Counted from the stretch's first letter, positions 1 to 9,500 are shown. The stretch: DNA of 64,000 nucleotides from Anaerotalea alkaliphila (GCF_010179735.1 NZ_JAAEEH010000015.1:1-64000); one strand, 5' to 3'. The notes: generated by a model from the letters alone, not told the origin. Numbers and translations: made by a program.

Positions 1-54
1 CGCTGTAAACAGGTCCGTGGAATAAATGCCGCTCCCTTGCATCACGCCCAAGAC

Positions 55-81
55 CAAAAAAGCACCAGCAATAGCTGGTGC
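55..81 (-). terminator. Rho-independent terminator of the AraC gene
   Basis: On the minus strand an 8-bp stem GCACCAGC/GCTGGTGC with a 4-nt loop is followed by a run of six T. It lies about 110 bases past the stop of the minus-strand AraC gene. Bases 1-54 show nothing recognisable. Confidence 0.8.
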
Positions 82-188
82 CTATGTTATAAGTTTTTCG
101 GGACATTTTCAAAAACGCTTGACACAAACGGGAAAATAAAAGAGGGGATCCTGGTCTTTACGGTACCCCGGCGGTGGAGCACCGAAAG

Positions 189-1055
189 CTAAGGGCAGCT
201 GGTCCCCAGCTGGGAGTACTTCTTCGGTGACACCCCCACCGTTTTGGTGAAGGCCTTGAGGAAATTGCTGTAGTCGTTGAAGCCGCAGGCTTCACAGACC
301 TTGTTCACTTCCATGCCGTTGGTCAGGAGGGATTTGGCGATGGTGATCCGCCGGGCGTTGATGTAGCGGTTGATGGTGGTTCCGGTGTGGGCCTTGAAGA
401 TGCGGCACACATAGGAGGTGCTGAGGAAGAAATCGTCTGCGATCCGTTCGATGGTGAGGGGTTCGTGGATGTTCTCGTTGATGTAGGCGAGGATCCGGTC
501 CAACTGCCGGTTGTACTGGTAGGAGCCGGCGGGCTGGAGGACGGATCGACCGGCAAGAAAGGACCGGTTGACCAGGACCATCAATTCCAGGAAAGCGGCC
601 CGCACGAGGATGTCGCTGCCGAATTCCTGGGGGACGGTCATCTTTCCGATGTAGTAGAGGAAGCGTGCCTGCTCGTCCTTGGTCAGACGGACCCTGTGGC
701 CCATGGCCTGCTTCTCCAGGGTGAAGCACCCTCCCAGGTCGGTCCTGGGTGTGGAAATGTCCTGTAGGAACTGGGGGTGGATGTTGAGGACAATCCTTTC
801 GTGCACCATCCGGTCGATTTGGGTCAGATAGTGGCTTTCGAATTGGTTGATCAGGAAGAGGTCGCCGGGTTGGATGTCGTAAAGTTCCCTGTCGATGAGG
901 AACTGCTTCCCGCCGGTGACGGAGAAGTAGATTTCGTAAAAATTGTGGACATGCATGTCCATGGTCTTTTCCTCGCTGAACAGATGGGCGATGGAAAAGG
1001 ACCTGTCCCTGTTGCATGCTTCGACTGCTTCCCTGCAGGAGGAGAACTTTTCCAT
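189..1055 (-). CDS. AraC family transcriptional regulator, cupin sensor type
   Basis: This is a 288-aa one-component regulator. The N-terminal half resembles an AraC cupin ligand-binding domain, with HVHNFYEI near residue 37 and a GDLFLIN turn. The C-terminal ~100 residues carry the two AraC helix-turn-helix motifs, the second in the segment CGFNDYSNFLKAFTKTVG. I chose the start at 1055 because AAAGGAG lies at good spacing before it; the frame could open at 1097, but without such a site. It is divergent from an isomerase/dehydrogenase pair, so it probably controls those sugar genes. The sugar effector is not known. Confidence 0.9.
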   Translation of the reverse strand: MEKFSSCREAVEACNRDRSFSIAHLFSEEKTMDMHVHNFYEIYFSVTGGKQFLIDRELYDIQPGDLFLINQFESHYLTQIDRMVHERIVLNIHPQFLQDISTPRTDLGGCFTLEKQAMGHRVRLTKDEQARFLYYIGKMTVPQEFGSDILVRAAFLELMVLVNRSFLAGRSVLQPAGSYQYNRQLDRILAYINENIHEPLTIERIADDFFLSTSYVCRIFKAHTGTTINRYINARRITIAKSLLTNGMEVNKVCEACGFNDYSNFLKAFTKTVGVSPKKYSQLGTSCP

Positions 1056-1102
1056 ATTGAATGCTCCTTTGGATGCTTCTTGCTGGATTGGTTTCAACTA
1101 CA

Positions 1103-1131
1103 ATTATAAACACCGGGTTCATGATATGCAA
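1103..1131 (-). promoter_or_regulatory. Sigma-A promoter of the AraC gene
   Basis: Reading the minus strand, TTGCAT and TATAAT are separated by 17 bases, ending about 50 bases before the chosen start. It shares the divergent intergenic space with the 1232 gene, so an operator here could control both. Confidence 0.65.
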
Positions 1132-1171
1132 GTTATTGTGGAGGAAACCACGAGAAAGGTGCATAAATGTA

Positions 1172-1180
1172 TGGTATACT
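1172..1180 (+). promoter_or_regulatory. Extended -10 promoter element before the isomerase gene
   Basis: The sequence TGGTATACT has the extended -10 form (TGn before TATACT) and no good -35, which suggests activator dependence, plausibly on the divergent AraC protein. A GTGG/CCAC inverted repeat lies just upstream near 1138-1151. The same TATGGTATACT string recurs at 1932-1942. Confidence 0.45.
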
Positions 1181-1231
1181 TGATGCAGATAAGGAAATGA
1201 AGGCATGACCACCCAAGGAGAAGGAGAACAG

Positions 1232-1870
1232 ATGAAAATCGCATTGATCAATGAAAACAGCCAGGCGGCGAAAAATGAAATGATCCACGCAGCCTTGAAG
1301 GAGACGGTGGAACCCATGGGCCACGAGGTGTTCAACTATGGGATGTACGGGGCGGCGGATCCTCATGCGCTCACCTATGTGCAGAACGGCATCCTGGCGG
1401 CCATCCTTCTGAATTCCAAGGCGGTGGACTATGTGATCACAGGCTGCGGAACGGGGGAAGGCGCCATGCTAGCCTGCAACGTGTTCCCAGGTGTGCTTTG
1501 CGGCCATGTGGTGGACCCTTCGGACGCATACATGTTCGCGCAGATCAACGATGGGAACGCCATCGCACTGCCCTTTGCCAAAGGCTTCGGATGGGGCGCC
1601 GAACTGAACCTGAAATACATTTTCGAGAAGCTGTTCGAAGGGGAAAGCGGGCAGGGCTATCCCAGGGACAGGGTGGTTCCGGAGCAAAGGAACAAGAGGA
1701 TCCTGGACGAGGTCAAGAAGGTCACGCACCAGGACATGAAGACGATCCTGCAGAACATCGACCAGGAGCTGCTGCGGGGTGCGGTCAGCGGGGAGCGGTT
1801 CCAGGAGTATTTCTACGCCAACTGTCAGGATGCGGAAATCGCCGCAGCCATCAAGAAAGTCCTGGCGTAG
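1232..1870 (+). CDS. RpiB/LacA/LacB family sugar-phosphate isomerase
   Basis: This 212-aa protein belongs to the family that interconverts aldose and ketose phosphates (ribose-5-phosphate or galactose-6-phosphate isomerases). The signature is TGCGTGEGAM (about residues 71-80), where the Cys matches the RpiB catalytic Cys, followed by ACNVFPGV. It has roughly 60 more residues than typical RpiB (~150 aa), mostly a helical C-terminal tail, as in longer clostridial paralogues often found with uronate or gluconate genes. The start at 1232 follows AAGGAG. The next gene is a gluconate-5-dehydrogenase-like SDR. The exact substrate cannot be told from sequence. Confidence 0.85.
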   Translation: MKIALINENSQAAKNEMIHAALKETVEPMGHEVFNYGMYGAADPHALTYVQNGILAAILLNSKAVDYVITGCGTGEGAMLACNVFPGVLCGHVVDPSDAYMFAQINDGNAIALPFAKGFGWGAELNLKYIFEKLFEGESGQGYPRDRVVPEQRNKRILDEVKKVTHQDMKTILQNIDQELLRGAVSGERFQEYFYANCQDAEIAAAIKKVLA

Positions 1871-1892
1871 GAGCAGCCAAGCGCATGCCATG

Positions 1893-1931
1893 AAAGCATC
1901 CGGAACGCCAGGGAGGCGGACCGGATGCTTT
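1893..1931 (+). terminator. Terminator-like hairpin after the isomerase gene
   Basis: An 11-bp stem AAAGCATCCGG/CCGGATGCTTT with a 17-nt loop is followed by TTTAT. It may attenuate rather than stop transcription, because a fresh -10 element follows immediately. Confidence 0.6.
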
Positions 1932-1933
1932 TA

Positions 1934-1942
1934 TGGTATACT
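1934..1942 (+). promoter_or_regulatory. Extended -10 promoter before the SDR gene
   Basis: TGGTATACT, identical to the element at 1172-1180, lies 45 bases before the SDR start and right after a hairpin. No convincing -35 is visible. Confidence 0.4.
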
Positions 1943-1986
1943 GTTGTAAAAGCGGGATGAAGGGAAGTTCAGAAAGGAGACTGCAA

Positions 1987-2772
1987 ATGATAGGAAAGAA
2001 CAGATTTTCACTGGAGGGCAAGGTGGCCCTGATCACGGGGGGGGGCCACGGGATCGGCTTTGGCATCGGACAGGCCTATGCGGAGGCGGGGGCAACCATC
2101 GTGTTCAACGCAAGGAGCGGGGAGGCGCTGGAAAAAGGGCTTGCGGCCTACAGGGAAGCCGGAATCCAGGCCTTCGGCCATGTGGCGGATGTGACCAAGG
2201 AAGAGGAAATCCAGGCGATGGTGGCGAAGGTGCAGGAGGAAGTGGGAACCATCGACATCCTGGTCAACAATGCAGGCATCATCAAGAGGATTCCCATGGT
2301 GGAGATGTCCGCGGAAGATTTCCGCCAGGTGGTTGACATCGACCTGACGGGCCCCTTCATCGTGTCCAAGGCGGTCCTTCCAGGAATGATCAGGAAGGGC
2401 CAGGGGAAGATCATCAACATCTGCTCCATGATGAGCGAGCTGGGAAGGGAAACGGTGTCCGCCTATGCTGCGGCCAAAGGCGGCTTGAAGATGCTGACGA
2501 GGAACATCGCCTCCGAATACGGCCAGTTCAACATCCAGTGCAACGGCCTGGGGCCCGGATACATTTCCACACCCCAGACGGCGCCCTTGCGGGAGGAAGG
2601 CCATCCCTTCAACACTTTCATCGTCGGCAGGACACCAGCCGCCCGGTGGGGGACGCCGGAAGACTTGGCGGGTCCCGCGGTGTTCCTGGCGTCGGAGGCG
2701 TCGGATTTCGTAAACGGGCATGTGCTCTACGTGGACGGAGGGATCCTGGCCTACATCGGGAAGCAGCCATGA
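1987..2772 (+). CDS. SDR oxidoreductase, gluconate 5-dehydrogenase-like
   Basis: This 261-aa classical short-chain dehydrogenase has the Rossmann motif TGGGHGIGFGIG near residue 17, NNAG near 92, and the catalytic Ser, Tyr and Lys in SAYAAAKGG. It resembles the IdnO/gluconate 5-dehydrogenase group, which reduces 5-ketogluconate with NAD(P)H in the cytoplasm. Family placement is from overall pattern only; KduD-like 2-deoxy-gluconate dehydrogenase is the main alternative. The start at 1987 has AGAAAGGAG before it. It follows the RpiB-type gene with its own putative promoter, and together they suggest hexonate or uronate metabolism under the AraC regulator. Confidence 0.88.
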   Translation: MIGKNRFSLEGKVALITGGGHGIGFGIGQAYAEAGATIVFNARSGEALEKGLAAYREAGIQAFGHVADVTKEEEIQAMVAKVQEEVGTIDILVNNAGIIKRIPMVEMSAEDFRQVVDIDLTGPFIVSKAVLPGMIRKGQGKIINICSMMSELGRETVSAYAAAKGGLKMLTRNIASEYGQFNIQCNGLGPGYISTPQTAPLREEGHPFNTFIVGRTPAARWGTPEDLAGPAVFLASEASDFVNGHVLYVDGGILAYIGKQP

Positions 2773-2850
2773 TAGGAAACGGCCATAACAGGCAGCAAGG
2801 TTGAACCAGTATCCTCTGCGCCCGTCTGACAAGGAAGGGAGAATCCTGTC

Positions 2851-3825
2851 ATGCCGATGCGGATCGTCCGGAACGACATAACCAAGATGCGCGTGGACGC
2901 CATCGTCAACGCAGCGAACACGGCGCTCCAGAAGGGGGGCGGCGTCTGCGGCGCAATCTTCGCCGCGGCGGGAGCGGAGGCGCTCCAGGCGGAATGCGAC
3001 AGGATTGGAGGCTGCGGTGTGGGCAAGGCGGTGCGCACTGGCGGACATGCCCTTCCGGCCAGGCACATCCTCCATGCGGTGGGCCCCATCTGGCAAGGGG
3101 GGGGCAAAGGGGAGGCGGAAATTCTCCGTGACTGCTACAGGAACGCCCTGGAGTTGGCCAGGGAGCAAGGCTGCAAATCCGTAGCCTTTCCCCTGATCTC
3201 CACCGGGATCTACGGCTATCCCAAGGATTTGGCCCTGGGGGTTGCGGTGTCCTCCATCGGGGAATTCCTCCTGCGCCACGAGATGCTGGTTTATCTGGTG
3301 GTCTACGACAAGGCCTCCTTCCAGCTGGGGGGCAAGCTCTTCGCATCCATCGAGGAGTACATCGACAACAACTATGTGGAGGAGCAACTCCAGGAAGGCT
3401 TGCGCAGGAAACAGCAGGTGTCTGTTTATGCCGCGGCTTCCTCCGTAGGGATGAAGCGGAGCCTGGAGGACGTTCTGGGACAGCTGGACGAATCCTTTTC
3501 CCAGATGCTGCTCCGGCTGATCGACGAGAAGGGCATGACGGACGTGGAGGCCTACCGGAAGGCAAACGTGGACCGGAAGCTGTTCTCCAAGATCCGGAAC
3601 AACAAAAGCTACAGTCCCAGCAAGGGCACTGCCATCGCCTTTGCCATCGCGTTGGAGCTGAACCTGGACGAGACCCTGGACCTTTTGGGCAGGGCTGGAT
3701 ACACCCTCTCCCAGAGCAGCAAGTTCGACGTCATCATCCAGTACTTCATCGAGGAGGGCAACTACAGGATCTTCGAGGTCAACGAAGCGCTGTTCGCCTT
3801 CGACCAGCCCCTGCTGGGGGTGTGA
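2851..3825 (+). CDS. Macro domain protein with C-terminal HTH-like domain
   Basis: In this 324-aa protein, residues 1-165 form a macro (ADP-ribose-binding) domain: VDAIVNAAN, GGGVCGAI, and the loop ISTGIYGYP that contacts the distal ribose/phosphates. Known relatives remove ADP-ribose or deacetylate O-acetyl-ADP-ribose. Residues about 205-324 are a separate helical domain (SKIRN, PSKGTAIAFAIAL, ETLDLLGRAGYTLS) that looks like a Cro/CI-type HTH fold and ends in FAFDQPLLG. The vWA gene follows 78 bases later. The substrate, and whether it binds DNA, are unknown. There are two candidate Met codons at 2851 and 2857; the SD is AAGGGAG. Confidence 0.85.
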   Translation: MPMRIVRNDITKMRVDAIVNAANTALQKGGGVCGAIFAAAGAEALQAECDRIGGCGVGKAVRTGGHALPARHILHAVGPIWQGGGKGEAEILRDCYRNALELAREQGCKSVAFPLISTGIYGYPKDLALGVAVSSIGEFLLRHEMLVYLVVYDKASFQLGGKLFASIEEYIDNNYVEEQLQEGLRRKQQVSVYAAASSVGMKRSLEDVLGQLDESFSQMLLRLIDEKGMTDVEAYRKANVDRKLFSKIRNNKSYSPSKGTAIAFAIALELNLDETLDLLGRAGYTLSQSSKFDVIIQYFIEEGNYRIFEVNEALFAFDQPLLGV

Positions 3826-3903
3826 TTGTCGCTTCCCAGGCGACCAACCGGACCGCCGGATGTGGTATCCTTACCCTATCAGAAGGAAACGGAGGGAAAG
3901 GAT

Positions 3904-4563
3904 ATGAAGACAAACATTACGGAACTGGTGTTCATCCTGGACAAGAGCGGTTCCATGGCGGGACTGGAAAGCGACACCATCGGCGGTTTCAACGCGATGC
4001 TGAAGAAGCAGCAGGGGGAGCCGGGGGAGGCCTATGTGACCACGGTGCTCTTCGACGACAAGTACCAGGTCCTGCACGACCGGATCGACATCCGGGGGAT
4101 CCGGCCGATCACGGACGAGGACTATTTCGTCGAGGGCAGCACCGCCCTGCTGGACGCCATCGGAAAGACCATCCTAAAGGCCGTGAACGTGCAGCGGCAT
4201 ACGGAAGAGAAGCTGCGGGCGGACAAGGTCCTGTTCGTCATCACCACCGACGGCATGGAGAACGCAAGCCGGGAGTACACCTGCGAGAAGATCAGCGAAA
4301 TGGTGAAGGTCCAGACGGAAAAGTACGGATGGGAGTTCCTCTTCCTGGGAGCGAACATCGACGCCGTCGCTTCCGCGGGCAGGTTCGGGATTGCCGCGGA
4401 ACGGTCGGCCAACTACCATGCGGACAGCAAGGGGACCTTGCTGAACTACGAGGTCGTTGGCAGGGCGGTCAGCGAACTGCGGGCGTCCATGTCCCTGCCG
4501 GACGACTGGAAGGCGGAGATCGACCAGGACTTCGCAAGGCGGGGCAAAAAGGGGAAGGGATAG
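3904..4563 (+). CDS. vWA domain protein
   Basis: This 219-aa cytoplasmic protein is essentially one von Willebrand factor A domain. The metal-ion-dependent adhesion site is intact: DKSGSM at residues 12-17 (DxSxS), a Thr-rich strand TTVLF, and TTDGMEN. Such single-domain VWA proteins often act as scaffolds with kinases, macro proteins or tellurite-resistance-type modules. It follows the macro/HTH gene on the same strand and is closed by a strong terminator, so the two are probably linked. The start at 3904 follows AGGGAAAGG. No signal peptide or membrane segment is seen. Confidence 0.88.
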   Translation: MKTNITELVFILDKSGSMAGLESDTIGGFNAMLKKQQGEPGEAYVTTVLFDDKYQVLHDRIDIRGIRPITDEDYFVEGSTALLDAIGKTILKAVNVQRHTEEKLRADKVLFVITTDGMENASREYTCEKISEMVKVQTEKYGWEFLFLGANIDAVASAGRFGIAAERSANYHADSKGTLLNYEVVGRAVSELRASMSLPDDWKAEIDQDFARRGKKGKG

Positions 4564-4574
4564 GATGGAAGAGG

Positions 4575-4617
4575 AAAGCCAACCGCGCATGGATTTAGTG
4601 CGCGGTTGGCTTTTTTT
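4575..4617 (+). terminator. Rho-independent terminator after the vWA gene
   Basis: A 15-bp perfect stem AAAGCCAACCGCGCA with a 9-nt loop is followed by T7. It ends the macro/vWA transcription unit. Confidence 0.92.
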
Positions 4618-4720
4618 GCCTGGAAAGGTTCCATGGCAAAGGGGGAAGGAGTATAATGGTAATCATCAGGGAACGAACGGGAAGGTTTGCTTGAGCCGGG
4701 ACACGAGGGGAGGTGACTGC

Positions 4721-5368
4721 ATGATCTATGTGATGAGCGACATCCACGGGCATATGGACAGGTACGACAGGATGCTGGACCTTTTGGACCTGCAGCCGGA
4801 GGACAGGATGATCGTCCAGGGAGATGTGGTCGACCGGGGGCCGGACGGCATCGGCATCCTGCTGGACATCATGGAACGTCCGAATTTCGAGATGCTGCTG
4901 GGTAACCATGAGGCGATGATGCTCCAGGTCCTGGCGCAGGGGGACATGGAGTGGCTCTGGTACTACAACGGAGGCATTCCCACAAGGATGGCCTACGACC
5001 GGCTCCCGGGAAGGGAGCGGGAGGCGGTGCTGACGTTCCTGCAGTCCCTGCCGGTGGAAAAGCGGGTGCGGGCTGGAGGAAGGGAGTTCCTGCTGGTGCA
5101 CGGAAGCTGGCTGGAGGAGGACGGTCCGGAGGGGGCCGTCTGGAAAAGGATCGAACCCGATGCCGTGGTTCCGGAAGGGAGGACGGTGGTGTTCGGACAC
5201 ACCCCCACCTGGCAGTACCAGCCGGACCGGCCCTACGGTATCTGGTTCGGTGGGGACAAGATCGGCATCGACTGCGGGTTGGCCGGCCTGCGGGGGGACC
5301 CCGGAAGGGACAGGAACGTCCGTCTGGGATGCCTGCGGCTGGACGACCTGCGGGAGTATTACGTATGA
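4721..5368 (+). CDS. PP1-like metallophosphoesterase (serine/threonine phosphatase family)
   Basis: This 215-aa protein has all the calcineurin-type metallophosphatase blocks in order: SDIHGH (residues 6-11), GDVVDRGPD near 40, GNHE near 67, LVHGSW, and GHTP. This matches bacterial PrpA/PrpB and diadenosine-tetraphosphatase-like enzymes that use two metal ions to hydrolyse phosphoesters. Whether it acts on phosphoproteins or nucleotides cannot be told. The start at 4721 has GGGGAGG before it; a TATAAT at 4652-4657 may be its -10 element. It lies between a terminator and the zincin gene pair. Confidence 0.9.
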   Translation: MIYVMSDIHGHMDRYDRMLDLLDLQPEDRMIVQGDVVDRGPDGIGILLDIMERPNFEMLLGNHEAMMLQVLAQGDMEWLWYYNGGIPTRMAYDRLPGREREAVLTFLQSLPVEKRVRAGGREFLLVHGSWLEEDGPEGAVWKRIEPDAVVPEGRTVVFGHTPTWQYQPDRPYGIWFGGDKIGIDCGLAGLRGDPGRDRNVRLGCLRLDDLREYYV

Positions 5369-5421
5369 GGACCGTGTTCCGAACAGGCTGAAAGGAAAGG
5401 TAGGACGAGGAGGAAGAGCAT

Positions 5422-6060
5422 GTGAAACTGCGAAGGAAGATGCCGAAGTTCAACCAGGAACTGCATGCGGAGTTGCTGGAAACCGGCTGGGTCCTTTTGA
5501 AGGAACCCAGACATCTGGCCGGTTCAATCCTCATGTCCGTCCCCCTCATGTTCTTTGCGGTACTCCTCTCCCTTGGGGCGGTCAATGGGTTTTCTTCCGT
5601 TTCTTTCGAGGAATTCGGCTTCACGACCGACGCCTTTTCAATCAGAGTGGACCTGGGCGTCGTCTTCCTGCTGCTCCTTTTTACCGTGCTCCATGAGTCG
5701 ATCCACCTGGTGTTCATACCGGGTTTCCTGCGGTCCGACCGGACCTATGTGGGAATCACCTGGTTCGGCGGCTTCGTGGTAACGGAGGAAGTGATTTCGA
5801 GGAGGAGATACCTGGTGGTTTCAGCCGCCCCGTTCGTTCTCCTATCCATCCTCCTTCCCCTGCTGCTGGGGGCTTTCGGAGTGCTGATGCCTGCGGTGAA
5901 GTTCCTGGTCCTGCTCAATGCGATGGCTTCCTCCGTGGACCTGCTGAACCTGCTTCTGGCCGTCCTGCAGGTGCCGAAGGAAGGGGCCCTGAGGAACAAC
6001 GGACCCAAAACCTACTGGAAAAACACGACAAAGGAAAGGAAGACGAATGGTCTCTTTTGA
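5422..6060 (+). CDS. DUF3267 membrane zincin-like protein
   Basis: This 212-aa integral membrane protein has about four hydrophobic segments. A HESIH (HExxH) zinc-peptidase motif lies at the start of one of them, inside TVLHESIHLVF (about residue 93). This is the pattern of the DUF3267 'putative zincin peptidase' family. The likely start is GTG at 5422 behind GAGGAGG; an ATG two bases earlier is immediately out of frame with a stop. Its end overlaps the next gene, another HExxH protein, by 14 bases, so the two are probably translationally coupled. Confidence 0.8.
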   Translation: MKLRRKMPKFNQELHAELLETGWVLLKEPRHLAGSILMSVPLMFFAVLLSLGAVNGFSSVSFEEFGFTTDAFSIRVDLGVVFLLLLFTVLHESIHLVFIPGFLRSDRTYVGITWFGGFVVTEEVISRRRYLVVSAAPFVLLSILLPLLLGAFGVLMPAVKFLVLLNAMASSVDLLNLLLAVLQVPKEGALRNNGPKTYWKNTTKERKTNGLF

Positions 6061-6451
6061 GGAAATTGAAGCGATGCTGGACGAGATAGCGGAAGGGTTC
6101 CCCGGAGAGCTCTACAAGGAGCTCAACGGGGGCATCCTACTGCTGCCTGAAGAGAAGCTGAGCGACGTCAGCAGGAAGAGGGACCTCTACACCATGGGGG
6201 AATACCACAGCGGCGGGAGCATGGGAAGATACATCATCATCTACTACGGGTCCTTCATGCAGGTGTACGGACATCTGGAGAAGAAAGCCCTGAAGAAGAA
6301 GCTGGAGCACACCCTCAAGCACGAGTTCACCCACCACCTGGAATCGCTGGCCGGCGAGCGGGATCTGGAGATCGAGGATGCGGTCTACATTGAGAACTAC
6401 CTCCGGCGCACCAGGCGGAGAGACGGCCGCACGGAGCGGAAAACGCCATGA
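6047..6451 (+). CDS. Small zincin-like metallopeptidase family protein
   Basis: This 134-aa soluble protein has the motif LKHEFTHHLES (HExxH, about residues 89-93), with an acidic residue further on, as in the short metallopeptidase family (PF06262-like) of Firmicutes. It overlaps the DUF3267 gene by 14 bases. It ends in a basic Arg-rich tail. Activity is inferred from the motif only. Confidence 0.8.
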   Translation: MVSFEEIEAMLDEIAEGFPGELYKELNGGILLLPEEKLSDVSRKRDLYTMGEYHSGGSMGRYIIIYYGSFMQVYGHLEKKALKKKLEHTLKHEFTHHLESLAGERDLEIEDAVYIENYLRRTRRRDGRTERKTP

Positions 6452-6457
6452 TACCGA

Positions 6458-6504
6458 CGGCAACAAAAAAGCAACCACACTACGTGGTTGCTTTTTTGTT
6501 GCCG
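6458..6504. terminator. Bidirectional terminator between convergent genes
   Basis: A perfect 21-bp stem CGGCAACAAAAAAGCAACCAC with a 5-nt loop has A/T runs inside the stem that serve both strands. It separates the zincin operon from carB. Confidence 0.92.
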
Positions 6505-6518
6505 TTTTCTTCATGAGG

Positions 6519-9500
6519 CTATTGGATGTCCCCATGGTACTCCTGCAGGGACTTGGGCTGCGGGGGGGAATCCTTGTGTTCCTGCATGGAAGCGATTCCC
6601 TTGGCGCTTGCCAGTGCGGCCGTGATGGTGGTGATGTAGGGGACCTTGTGCCGGATGGCGGATTTCCGGATCATGGAACCGTCGCTCTGGCTCCTCTTGG
6701 TGGATGGGGTGTTGACGACCAGGTCGATCTCCCCGTTGGCGATCCCGTCCAGAATGTTGGGTTTCCGCTCGTGCAGCTTGTTGATCTCTTCCGAATCCAC
6801 ACCGTTCTCCTTCAGATAGCTGTGGGTTCCGCTGGTGGCCTTGACCTTGAAGCCGATCCGGCGGAATTCCCTGGCCAGCTCCAGCGCTCCCGGCCTGTCG
6901 CTTGCATTCACGCTGATGAGGACCGTGCCTTCCACGGGCAGGGGAGACTGGGTGGCTTCCTGGGCCTTGTAGAACGCATGGCCGAAGGAGTCGGAAAGTC
7001 CCAGCACTTCGCCGGTGGAACGCATTTCCGGTCCCAGGAGGGGATCCACCTCGGGGAACATGTTGAAGGGGAACACCGCCTCCTTGACACCGAAATGGGG
7101 AATCCGCTTTTCCTGGAGGCTTTCCACAGGATAGTCCTCCCCCTTGGCATGGGCCATGATGATTTCCGTTGCAATCCTGGCCATGGAGATGTTGCAGACC
7201 TTGGATACAAGGGGGACCGTCCTGGAAGCCCTGGGGTTCGCCTCCAGCACATAGACCTTGTCGTCCGCGATGGCGTACTGCATGTTCATCAGGCCGATGA
7301 CATGGAGCTCCTTGGCGATCCTTCGGGTATACTCCTTGATGGTCGACAGGTGCCTGTCGGCAACGGTCGTGGGGGGAATCACGCAGGCGGAGTCTCCGGA
7401 GTGGATTCCCGCAAGCTCGATGTGCTCCATGACGGTGGGAACAAATACTGCCTTACCATTGGAAATGGCATCGGCCTCGACTTCCGTGGCGTTGTTCAGG
7501 AACCGGTCGATGAGGATCGGCCGCTCCGGGGTCACACCCACCGCTGCGGACATGTAGTGGCGGAGCATGCCGTCATCGTGGACGACCTCCATCCCCCGGC
7601 CTCCAAGCACATAGGAGGGGCGCACCATCAGGGGGTAGCCGATACGTGCGGCAATCTCCAAGGCCTCTTCCGCATCCACGGCCATCCCGGATTCGGGCAT
7701 GGGAATTTCCAGCCGTTCCATGATTTCCTTGAACTGGTCCCTGTCCTCGGCCAGGTCGATGGTTTCCGGGGTCGTCCCCAGGATCCGGACACCGGAAGCC
7801 TCCAGCTCCCTGGCGATGTTGAGGGGGGTTTGGCCGCCGAACTGCACGATCACCCCCAGGGGCTTTTCCTTTTCGTAAATGCTCAAGACGTCTTCGACGG
7901 TGAGGGGTTCGAAGTAGAGCTTGTCCGAAGTGTCGTAGTCGGTGGAGACCGTTTCGGGATTGCAGTTCACCATGACCGTCTCATAGCCCAGGTCCCGAAG
8001 GGTGAAGGCCGTGTGGACGCAGCAGTAGTCGAATTCGATGCCCTGGCCGATCCGGTTGGGGCCGCCCCCGAGGATCATCACCTTGGGCCGCCCGCTTGCG
8101 GTGGATGCGTCCGGGGCATTGTAGGTGGAGTAGTAGTAGGATGCGTTCTCCACGCCGCTGACCGGAACGGCCTCCCAGCCCTCGGAGATTCCAAGGGCGG
8201 TCCTTCTGGCCCGGATGTCGCTTTCCTTCAGGTTGAGGAGCTGGGCAAGATAGCGGTCCGCAAATCCGTCCCTTTTGGCCTGGAGCAGGAGGGCGTCGGG
8301 GAGACTGCCGTCCCGGTGCTTGAGGATTTCCTCCTCCAGCTCCACCAGTTCCCGCATCTGTTCAAGGAAATGGCGCTTGATGAAGGTGAGGTTGGAAAGG
8401 TCGTCCAAATCCGCGCCCTTGCGGATGGCCTCATAGAGGATGAAATGCCGCTCGCTGGTCGGCTCCGCTAGGAGGGCCAGCAGGTCCTCCAGGGGTTTTT
8501 CGTGGAAGTCCCTGGCGAATCCCATGCCGTAGCGGGCGATCTCCAGGGAGCGGATCGCCTTCTGCAGGGCTTCCTTATAGTTCTTCCCGATGCTCATGAC
8601 TTCGCCCACGGCCCGCATTTGCGTTCCAAGCTTGTCGATGGCGCCGGGGAACTTCTCGAAGGCCCACCGGGCGAACTTGACCACGACGTAGTCCCCTGAG
8701 GGGGTGTACTTGTCGAGGCTTCCCTCCCTCCAGTAGGGCAACTCGTCCAGGGTGACACCCGCGGCCAGCATGGCGGACACGTAGGCGATGGGGAACCCGG
8801 TGGCTTTGGATGCCAAGGCGGAGGACCTGGAGGTGCGGGGATTGATCTCGATGATCACCACCCGGCCTGTTTTCGGGTCATGGGCAAACTGGACGTTCGT
8901 GCCGCCGATGACCTGGATGGCTTCGACCACCCTGTAGGCGTACTCCTGCAGCCGCTCCTGCAGTGCGGGACTGATGGTGAGCATGGGGGCGGTGCAGAAG
9001 GAGTCGCCGGTATGGACGCCGATGGCATCCACGTTTTCGATGAAACAGATGGTGATCATCTTGTTGTTGGCATCCCTGACGACCTCAAGCTCCAGCTCTT
9101 CCCAGCCCAGGACGGACTCCTCGATGAGGATCTGTCCGACCCTGCTGGCGGCGATGCCCCGCTGGGCGACGGTACGCAGCTCCTCCACATTGTAGACCAG
9201 CCCGCCGCCGGTTCCACCCATGGTGTAGGCAGGCCGGATGACGACGGGATACTTCAGTTCCTGGGCGATCCTTTCGGCCTCTTCCACGGAGTAGGCGGGG
9301 GCGCTTCTTGCCATTTCAATCCCTAGGGAGGTCATGCTCTCCTTGAAGGCGATCCTATCTTCCCCGCGCTCGATGGCGTCCAGTTGGACGCCGATGACCT
9401 TCACGCCGTAGCGGTCCAGGATGCCGGCGTTCATCAGATCGATGCTCAAGTTGAGCGCGGTTTGGCCGCCCAGGTTGGGCAGCAGGGCGTCCGGCCGCTC

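Noticed and set aside
6378-8471. 697-codon plus-strand open frame over carB
   Set aside because: It is exactly antisense to the clearly conserved carB gene and is a GC-bias shadow; its translation shows no domain.
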